A stretch of DNA of 12,500 bases. Origin: Actinidia chinensis (taxonomy: Eukaryota > Streptophyta > Magnoliopsida > Ericales > Actinidiaceae). The stretch is taken from NCBI GenBank assembly GCA_009663005.1, contig CM018906.1, positions 21,973,236-21,985,735 of the forward strand. Reading direction: 5' to 3'. The notes beneath the pieces are model-generated. The model was not told the DNA's origin and searched no databases. It saw only the letters and a list, made by a program, of their open reading frames with translations. The first letter of the stretch is position 1. Every line of letters starts with the position of its first letter. Positions 6,759-12,500 of the stretch are shown piece by piece. Both the position numbers and the translations under genes were made by a program.

Positions 6759-6837
6759 ATTTAGTCATTGAAATATAGATCCCGTCTTTTCGATAAATTG
6801 TTTATCGAAGTGAAAAACTGCATTTTAATGACTAAAT
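6759..6837 (+). repeat. Nested inverted repeat (hairpin within hairpin)
   Basis: Outer arms are ATTTAGTCATT (6759-6769) and AATGACTAAAT (6827-6837), 11 bp perfect. Inside is a 9-bp perfect hairpin TTCGATAAA-TTG-TTTATCGAA (6789-6809). Together they could form a two-stage stem-loop or cruciform. It lies upstream of both TATA-like motifs. Confidence 0.7.
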
Positions 6838-6940
6838 AGAAAATGAATTATGAATCATGAATGTTAGAATAATTGGGATTTGGTGACGGTTAATTAATCA
6901 AACCCTATTATTGTTCCATGGAGAATGGATTTTAATGGTG

Positions 6941-6948
6941 TATAAATA
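6941..6948 (+). promoter_or_regulatory. TATA-like box in the Copia LTR
   Basis: TATAAATA in the context 'GGTGTATAAATAGCAATG'. It is a reasonable LTR promoter candidate, but the CCTATAAA at 7121 could equally be the original one. Confidence 0.4.
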
Positions 6949-7125
6949 GCAATGAGGGTATTTTGTCTTTTTGCTTTGGAGTGCAATCCAAATATTAGCG
7001 AAATGAATTTGGAGAATAAATACTAATTAAGTTATGAGATAACTAGGACTTTTAATATTTTAATTGAAGTCAAAGTAGGACTCTCTAAGATCCCTATCAT
7101 TGTCCTAATTGGAGACCTAGCCTAT

Positions 7126-7476
7126 AAACAAGCCTCCCGAAGTTGGAACATTCGTTTTGATCAGGCGACCAAATCTTTTGGTTTTGAACAAAATATGAAT
7201 GAATCATGTGTGTATAAAAAGTGTGAGCAAAGTGTGGTGATATTTTTAATTTTATATGTATATGATAAGAAACTCATTGGAAATGATGTAGGGGCGTTAT
7301 GTACTATAAAAATCTGGTTGGCAAATTATTTTGATATAAAGGACTTGGGAGAAGCAAGTTACATTTTAAGGATCAAGCTTTTGCGAGTTCACAAGAATAA
7401 AATATTAGGCTTATCCCAAACTGCATATATAGATAAAATTATTGTCAAGTTTGTAATGCATAACTCTAAGCAAGGG
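7126..7476 (+). pseudogene. Ty1/Copia reverse transcriptase fragment
   Basis: The open + frame reads KQASRSWNIRFDQATKSFGF from 7126, then CVYKKCEQS, a 'LYVYDKKLIGNDVG' segment, 'DIKDLGEASYILRIKLLR', 'LGLSQTAYIDKI' and 'KFVMHNSKQG'. These are consecutive blocks of Copia reverse transcriptase, downstream of the fingers. The catalytic YVDD box reads YVYD (7255-7266), which loses the first catalytic aspartate. The upstream RT, integrase and gag are absent; the 5' side is fused to LTR-like sequence. Homology breaks at 7476, where the right-hand gypsy LTR begins (family proteins continue SKKG then hydrophobic residues). An ATG at 7195 exists but is internal, not a gene start. The minus ORF at 7389-7580 is a shadow. 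Confidence 0.85.
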
Positions 7477-7890
7477 TGATTTGATTCGCTCCCAGAAGTG
7501 AATTCTTTACTGCAAGTGTACAGGTCGCGAAGTAGTAATAAACGCGAATAAAGTATCGATCTCACAAGGAGTAGTGCCAAGGTGAAAACAATAAACTAAA
7601 ACGATAGCCTCAAATCTAAGTTAATCCTAACTACGTTCAAAAAGAGAAAACAAAAATCGTAATTTTGGTTTTTGGTGATAAACTAATCAAAATTAAAAAA
7701 AAAACTAATTGAAAACTGATTTAAATGATTAATAAAAAACGACTCGGAATCAATTGATACAAATCATTAGGTTTTCTCGGAATTCCAATGGAGGCTTATT
7801 AAACTCAAATCTTCGACACACGGGGTCTTGGATCGGAAAATTTAACTTTAAAAACATTGTCTTTCAATCTTCAAATTCGTGCAACAAATA

Positions 7891-8088
7891 TAATGAACCC
7901 AAACTCACGCATAAACGTTACAAGGCAGCGTATTACTGAGCCAGCAATTTTCATATATAAAAGTTACTTAGAATAAATCTGGTGTTATAATCAAGACCGT
8001 GCCTTATCAATTCAGGTAGCACTAGATGAACCCACCTCACGAATAAACGTTTCCAAGGGCAACGTATATACTGAGTAGCACTCCAGCA
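7891..8088 (-). repeat. Two similar ~55-bp blocks in LTR R/U5
   Basis: 7893-7945 and 8026-8088 share ATGAACCCA, CTCACGxATAAACGTT, CAAGG, CGTAT and TACTGAG in the same order, 133 bp apart. They lie downstream of the TATA box in element sense, so they would be transcribed. Confidence 0.7.
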
Positions 8089-8468
8089 TATGTATTACCG
8101 AACATAATAGGACGTCCTAGTTTTTGAAAGAATTCTAAAACGAAAGAGAAGAAGAATTAAAAAATCAAAAAAAAAGAATCGGGTGATATTTAATTTACTC
8201 CATTGTTCATCTTGTTCCCCAATCAATCTTCACAATCAATCCCAAGTTAGGAAAACTAAGCAAGCATGGCTAAGAAAAACAAACAAGATGTATTGAGAAG
8301 CATTACGGTAAAAAGTTGCATTAAATTAATAAAAAAATTGAAAGTAATTACAAAAATAATGTAAAACTTAAGAATAAATAAAGGAAAACTAAACTAAGGG
8401 CTGAAAGAAACCCCAAAACTAAAGCATAAACTAAAGCATATCTCGTTTCATAAGAGATCAAGAAAAAG

Positions 8469-8476
8469 TATTTATA
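8469..8476 (-). promoter_or_regulatory. TATA box of the right-hand gypsy LTR
   Basis: TATAAATA on the minus strand, in context 'GCTTATAAATACTTTTTC', about 220 bp downstream (element sense) of the palindrome cluster. Confidence 0.5.
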
Positions 8477-8697
8477 AGCAGCACAAATTGAAATCCTAGT
8501 AAGAATTAGGAATCAAAATTACTAATCTGTCCCGTACGTGTTTTCTCTATTTTGACCATTTAGAGATCGAATCAGCCAATGCCTATTAGAGACAAAATTT
8601 AGGCCTTTAAATCTTCTGCCAACGCATAAAATTACTCAATCGGATATCGGAGACTAAACAGTTATGGCCCAAAAAGTACCGAGACTGTGTTCTGCTA

Positions 8698-9010
8698 GCG
8701 TTCGAAACTCTTGGTCCTTTGCTTTTTCTGGGCGTTCGAACGGTCTTCACAATTTCTGAACTTTCTCTTAGCGTTTGAACGCCCAATTCCTTCTTTAGTT
8801 TGGCGTTCGACCTAGGCAAATCTCAACTTTCAAGTCTCGCACTTTCGAACTGTAAGCAAGGGAGTTCGTGAAAGTTCTTCATCATTTTTCTCTTGGCGTG
8901 CGAACGCCCAAAACTGACTTGATCACAACGTTCGAACGGTCAGGCCAAAATTTGAACTTTTTTCCCAGCGGTTCGAATGCTCTAAACCTTCTTGTTTTGG
9001 CGTTCGACGC
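8698..9010. repeat. Cluster of TTCGAA-centred palindromes (GGCGTTCGAACGCC type)
   Basis: Ten cores of TTCGAA or near variants begin at 8701, 8735, 8774, 8806, 8844, 8899, 8931, 8951, 8972 and 9003. Most have GGCG/AGCG on the left, CGCC/CGGTC on the right, or both. The best copies approach a 14-bp perfect palindrome (for example GGCGTTCGAACGG at 8732-8744; GGCGTGCGAACGCC at 8895-8908). Spacing is mostly 31-41 bp, with 20-21 bp around 8931-8972. The cluster is in U3 of the minus-strand LTR. Confidence 0.8.
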
Positions 9011-9185
9011 CTAGTGCAATTTTTTCTCCTCATTTGCCTTTTCGCTTCTTTCTTCCTTTTTAATTCATCATTAGCCTGCAATGGTTCATATACGACTATA
9101 AGTACAACATACGATAAAATTAATAGTTAAACTAAATAGGCCAACTTGGTCGATTAAACGAGCGGTTTGGACTACAATTATGCCA

Positions 9186-9209
9186 GGTCCAATCCACCCT
9201 CAATTGACC
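9186..9209 (-). other. Polypurine-tract-like sequence before the 3' LTR
   Basis: The minus strand reads GGTCAATTGAGGGTGGATTGGACC up to the LTR start TGGCATAATTG, preceded by GCTAGAGACTAGC. A purine-rich run next to the LTR is expected for plus-strand priming, though this one is imperfect. Confidence 0.4.
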
Positions 9210-11068
9210 TTTTGCTAGTCTCTAGCAAAAATTAAATAAATAAAAAGATAATCTCTATTTTCGTAAGCGTACCGAATTGCATTTAGCGATGCATCAGCCT
9301 TTAAACCCCAGGTTTTCTCCTAGTGGCGAGTGGTTCTCGTGAGGCTTCCAGTGATGATACCCACAAACCATAACATCATGCCAATGTATCAAAAATAATT
9401 TAAAAATAGTTTCTCAAAACAAAAATATAATGCAAGCAATTCAAATCAAGCCAATCATGCTACGCAACCAAATAACCGTCAAGTGCAATATAACGAGAGA
9501 TTCAAGTTTGAATGGTAGAGTCGTATTCCCCAAATTTCAACCCATTACGCATCCATAAAAACACCTATAGCCTCGATGCAAAAAATCACAAGTAATACAA
9601 CTCAACAATAGAAACACACAAGTTCCCTAAGGAATGCTCGTTGTACGAGTCAAGTGTAAAAATAATTCTATAGAGCAATCCCAATTTCAAAAACGCAAAG
9701 AGGTAAAGTGTATCGACTTGGCATAGTTTCATGAAAGGAATGTTCAACCGGTAATGCACCGTTGTGAATTTGACTTGATGGCTTTTACATGCCAAGAATT
9801 CGGAATTATGCAATTCCGGATATTTAAGGCCATATGAGTGAAAGAATAGTCCAAGAAAGTAGAAAGGATAAAGTGGTAATAGATCTCAAATATGCCATTT
9901 GCAACTACACTGGCCAAACTTAATAAGCATACACTTCAACTCCTCTTTTTTCACACTTTTCAATTTGAACTCTTGTTTTTTCAATTTTTTTTTTCTTCTT
10001 TTTTTTCTCAAATTCTCAAAAAAAAATTACCTCAAACAATGACGCTTTTGAGATCTTTTTGTATGCAATTACCGAAAAAGAATAACAGAAAAGAAAAGAT
10101 ATAATGAATGGCCTTATGTAACAAAAATCAGACTGAATGTAATCAGGTAAAAGGTGTTAAAATTCTAACTTATTAACACTAACATGTAAACCAAATTCAA
10201 AAAATATTGGAAGCTACTCAAACAATAAGTTCAATAAAAAAATTTTGAGTAAAGGTATCGCTCACAAAAAAAACGATTCATGACTCTAAAACTCACAAGG
10301 TATAAATATTCACTTTATGGATGCAGTCATGTAGACTTATAAACAGTTCACTTCGAAAAAACACCGGACTCATGGGCAGTGTAAGTTTCTCATATCCTCT
10401 TATATAGCACAACAAATAAAATATCAAGCCATGCAACACTGATTGACATGATAATCCGCTTCAAAAATCGTATTCTGCAAAGTTACTAATTGGACTCAAA
10501 CTATCTTTGAAAAAAAAAAACAATGATCAGTTATGAGTCCAAAAGTAAGAATTCGCAACACATCCACAATATACGAAAGAGCAGATATAACATGGAATGC
10601 GAAGTCACAATGAAATTTGAAGGAACCAGAAAAACAAACCTGTTTCGGATGACATGTAATAGAAATAAACCTGCTATCAACATCCAAAAGAAAAGGGAGA
10701 AAGAGGGGGGGGGAAAAAGGGTGAAAGGGGTGTTGAAAGTGGGGGGAGGAAAAATGGAAAAAGAAGATATATCTTCGCCCATTTATAAAACCACTAAATT
10801 ATCCTAAAAACAAAAAAAAAACTACAAAATACTCCCCCCCAACTAGAGGATTTAACCATTCTCCGAAATGCGAAAATAAACAAGAGAAGGGGAGAAAAGT
10901 GAAAGGTTGAGGACAACACCCTATCCCCACTAGAATTAAACTATCTCTAACTCGACTCTACCTAAGACTCATTATCAAACAAAATATAGAAGGTATTAGG
11001 TTTCAATTAATTCAAGGTGGGTCAGTCGATCCACGCCCTCAAAATCCTCCATTGCTCAAAATCAAGAT
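9210..11068 (-). other. Non-coding 3' region of the gypsy element
   Basis: About 1.9 kb between the integrase C-terminus and the 3' LTR. No protein is recognisable in any frame; the ORFs at 9586-9813, 9892-10104 and 10496-10807 are low-complexity or shadows. It holds a T-rich tract (9948-10010), A-rich runs, a purine/G-rich tract (10687-10766) and a C-run (10832-10839; on the minus strand 'GTTGGGGGGGAGT'), the last resembling the 'TAAGTTTGGGGGG' block common after pol in such plant elements. Long non-coding regions at this position are normal for Athila/Tat elements. Confidence 0.5.
10687..10766 (+). repeat. Purine/G-rich tract with G-quadruplex pattern
   Basis: G-runs of 9 (10705-10713), 3 (10719-10721), 4 (10727-10730) and 6 (10741-10746) are separated by loops of 5, 5 and 10 bases. 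The + strand is antisense to the host element, so the element RNA would carry the C-rich complement. Confidence 0.6.
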
Positions 11069-11300
11069 TGGGCTTCAATTGATGCCCTTTAACTTTAAAA
11101 ACATGGAAAGTGAAAGTGAAACGGTCCGGGCCACCTCTTTAAATCTCCACGAAAATAAGTGTAATCCGAGAATTGTATAAATGAATTTTATTGAACAACT
11201 TTAAAAAGATTTATGCAAAGGATGTTGGTCATGCACAAGTTTCATTTTGATTCTTTTTTATTTCTGGTAGTCCAGACACATTTCCAAAAAGTTAATTGGA
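11069..11300 (-). pseudogene. Ty3/gypsy integrase C-terminal fragment
   Basis: Minus-strand pieces in order are 'INFLEMCLDYQK' (about 11261-11297), 'IKMKLVHDQHPLHKSF' (about 11202-11250), 'YNSR' with 'HLFSWRFK' (about 11132-11176), 'KRWPGPF' (about 11119-11139) and 'FKVKGHQLKP' (about 11069-11098). This is the order found at the end of Athila/Tat polyproteins: helix before the C-terminal domain, 'FHDQ..L', 'LLYNSRLHLFPGK', 'SRWxGPF', then 'FKVNGxRLK' close to the stop. The pieces sit in different frames with stops between them. The catalytic DDE core and zinc finger are absent. Upstream the sequence passes into the protease-side fragment within about 110 bp. Confidence 0.8.
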
Positions 11301-11409
11301 AAATCACAAGTAGGAGTCCAATGACTCACATGATAAAAAATAGTCTTCCCTTTCAAAAACTAGATCTTAAAACCTCAACCATGTAGATTACAATTGGTCA
11401 TTGGGACTT

Positions 11410-12166
11410 ACTCAAAACTAGCCCTCTAAATTGGATCATCCATAGATTCATTGTTCCAACATGCTTTTGTATAGTAGACTCAATAAAATTTCACCTTCTC
11501 AACATGGTTATATCCGGATAATTTGTACCCACGGAAGATATTAGTTTCTAAGTTATATTCCCAACGGAAGTTTAAGTAGCCCATTCCTACAATGAATAAT
11601 GGCATTCGACATTGCCCTAGGAATTGGTCGTTAAAATAAACAGGAATATGAGCTTAGAAGATTTGGCCTCCACAGGTTGGGTATCTAAAACAATCAAATC
11701 AACCGCGATAGTAGACCGTATACGTGGATAAGAACATCCTCTCCGACACATCTAGGGACCTTAATGGATCGATTGCTAACTCAAGTGTAACACGTGTGGC
11801 TTAGTTCTTCCAGAACCTAATCTTTATACACAGAATATGGCAAAAGATAACGCAGGACCCTAGGTCAAGAAGTGCTCGATCAATCCTATAACCCCCTATT
11901 ATACACGAAATTGTCGGACAAACAGGGTCTTATATTTTGGCACAATTTGAATGAAGAATTGCACTTTGACTTCTCATCATCATAGCCACTCTTTGACATG
12001 AAACTTCTTAACAGTACACATCTTTCAAAGAACTTGGGGTGGAAGGTATTTGTTGATAGCATCTAACATAGGTATGTTAATTCGAACTGTTTAAAGATAT
12101 TCATAGGATTTCAGCATCCAAGTTCGTTTTACTCGCTTTCATTAACCTATGTGGGAATGGAGATGT
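11410..12166 (-). pseudogene. Ty3/gypsy gag C-terminus and aspartic protease
   Basis: Minus-strand motifs in order are 'SPFPHRLMKASKTNLDAEI' (about 12110-12166), 'NIPMLDAINKYLP' (about 12040-12078) and 'KMCTVKKFHVKEW', which are the conserved gag-protease spacer. Then come 'CPTISCIIG' (11903-11929) and 'IDRALLDLGS' (11855-11884), the protease active site, with DLG in place of DTG/DSG as is usual in Athila/Tat elements. 'TRVTLELA', 'RSIKVPRC' with 'EDVLIHV' (about 11721-11772), 'AVDLIVLDTQPVEA' (about 11663-11703) and 'SNAIIHCRNGLLKLP' (about 11560-11610) follow. 'NESMDDPI' (about 11431-11455) begins the linker to RT. At least three frameshifts and several stops are present. Reverse transcriptase does not follow. 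Confidence 0.85.
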
Positions 12167-12500
12167 TTTAAATCTTCCATGGTTATCTCATTAGATGCTT
12201 TCTTAAACGGTCAGAATTACTCTTATGATCTTTCTCCTCACTCTTTTACTTAATCCCCTAGACTCATCATTCTTGACCATGATTAAACCTCTTTCACGAG
12301 CCAATGTTTATCGATTTCTTTTCCACTTCTAAGCGTTGTGATGTTATGTACCTGCCTCTCATGGGTTTCATCAAGTAGTTTGCACGCTTAGGGTTTTGTG
12401 GGGTTGAGCGGGGAATTGCCACTTATATTTGTTGTGAAAGTAAAAGACTCCAAGCATGAGTTCATTTTCCCAATATGTTGCTCAAGAGTTATAAAAAAAA
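12167..12500 (-). other. Probable gag sequence, not resolved
   Basis: This lies directly upstream (element sense) of the gag C-terminal motif, so it should be gag. I find no CCHC knuckle or other recognisable block, only many stops in all minus frames. No + strand gene is visible either. Confidence 0.3.

Larger units (their letters stand above)
6116..7125 (+). mobile_element. Copia LTR-like sequence, 5' part
   Basis: It begins TGTTGGGAATTGTATGCCCA, a start shared by many plant Copia LTRs, and is AT-rich with no coding capacity. It holds a 16-bp direct repeat ATCATGAGATGATATG (6208-6223, 6237-6252), a nested hairpin (6759-6837) and a TATAAATA at 6941-6948; a second TATA-like CCTATAAA is at 7121-7128. 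No matching ...CAATTCCCAACA terminus occurs before reverse transcriptase coding begins at about 7126. The LTR is therefore truncated on its 3' side by a deletion that joins it to pol. The only ORF (6032-6214) straddles the boundary and is not a gene. Confidence 0.55.
7477..9185 (-). mobile_element. Candidate 3' LTR of an Athila/Tat-type gypsy element
   Basis: On the + strand the segment starts TGATTTGATTCGC exactly where Copia RT homology ends. It stops at ...TATGCCA, next to a sequence that on the minus strand reads GAGGGTGGATTGGACC, a polypurine-like tract. That gives about 1.7 kb with TG...CA ends. In minus-strand sense U3 contains a cluster of TTCGAA-centred palindromes (8698-9010), then a TATA box (8469-8476), then R/U5 with two similar ~55-bp blocks. 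The TGCAAGTGTACAGGTCGCGA block (7511-7530), then 'CGATCTCACAAGGAGT' (7556-7571), is a familiar motif of such plant LTRs. The right boundary is inferred; no second LTR or target duplication partner is visible. Short ORFs here (7754-7939, 8607-8819) have no support. Confidence 0.55.
7477..12500 (-). mobile_element. Athila/Tat-type gypsy element, pol core deleted
   Basis: In element (minus) sense the window shows gag C-terminus and protease (12166 to 11410), then the integrase C-terminus (11300 to 11069), a 1.9-kb non-coding 3' region, a polypurine-like tract and the 3' LTR. Reverse transcriptase, RNase H and the integrase catalytic core, normally some 1,000 codons, are missing from between 11410 and 11300. 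The 5' LTR and most of gag lie beyond the window. The element lies in the Copia RT (junction 7476/7477). All coding parts have stops and frameshifts. Confidence 0.65.

Noticed and set aside
7472..7476. AAGGG as a target duplication for the right-hand gypsy element
   Set aside because: The position is right, but no ...CA+AAGGG partner exists in the window, so it cannot be supported.
8607..8819. 70-codon minus-strand ORF, basic
   Set aside because: It spans the TTCGAA palindrome cluster in U3 and its Arg/Ser content follows from those repeats.
9892..10104. 70-codon + strand ORF rich in Phe and Leu
   Set aside because: It translates a poly-T tract; no membrane-protein context or homology is evident.
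10523..10807. Overlapping 94-codon (+) and 83-codon (-) ORFs
   Set aside because: Both cross the purine-rich tract and consist of low-complexity Lys/Gly or Phe/Pro/Ser. They lie in the non-coding 3' region of a gypsy element and match no family I recognise.
1..12500. tRNA, rRNA or host protein-coding genes
   Set aside because: I saw no B-box/A-box tRNA structure, no rRNA core sequence and no exon set outside transposon-derived motifs on either strand.

Overview
This window looks like plant nuclear DNA, most likely from an angiosperm. It is AT-rich and made almost entirely of nested, decayed transposable elements. I see no intact host gene, rRNA or tRNA. Family assignments come from protein motifs and LTR landmarks read by eye in the sequence; no database search was possible.

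Layout. (1) 1-148: the 3' end of a Sirevirus-like Copia LTR on the + strand. (2) 149-2784: a minus-strand Ty3/gypsy remnant of Tat type, with its 5' LTR (2234-2784), primer-binding region, gag start (2198 downward) and an RNase H-integrase linker (about 370 to 149). It is split by a complete Sirevirus-like solo LTR (558-1991) flanked by the 5-bp target duplication GCATA. (3) 2785 to about 6115: a minus-strand Helitron remnant that encodes the N-terminal half of the Rep/helicase protein. It is interrupted by a perfectly homogeneous 34-bp minisatellite (3535-4576; 30 identical units plus one diverged unit) that grew out of the coding sequence itself. (4) 6116-7476: a + strand Copia fragment in which LTR-like sequence is joined directly to reverse transcriptase. 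(5) 7477-12500: a minus-strand Athila/Tat-type gypsy element with a candidate 3' LTR (7477-9185), a long non-coding 3' region, the integrase C-terminus (11069-11300) and gag-protease (11410-12166). Its RT, RNase H and integrase core are missing.

History. The gypsy LTR at 2784 cuts the Helitron reading frame, so the Helitron is older. Two Sirevirus-like LTRs sit inside that gypsy and are younger. The right-hand gypsy cuts the Copia RT at 7476/7477. Every coding segment carries stops, frameshifts or deletions, so no element here can move on its own.

The most unusual features are the coding-derived 34-bp array, the paired GTGTCGACAC palindromes spaced 21-22 bp apart in the solo LTR, a similar TTCGAA-centred palindrome cluster in the U3 of an unrelated gypsy LTR, an in-frame loss of the HUH segment of the Helitron Rep domain, and a duplicated basic repeat in the Helitron N-terminal protein.
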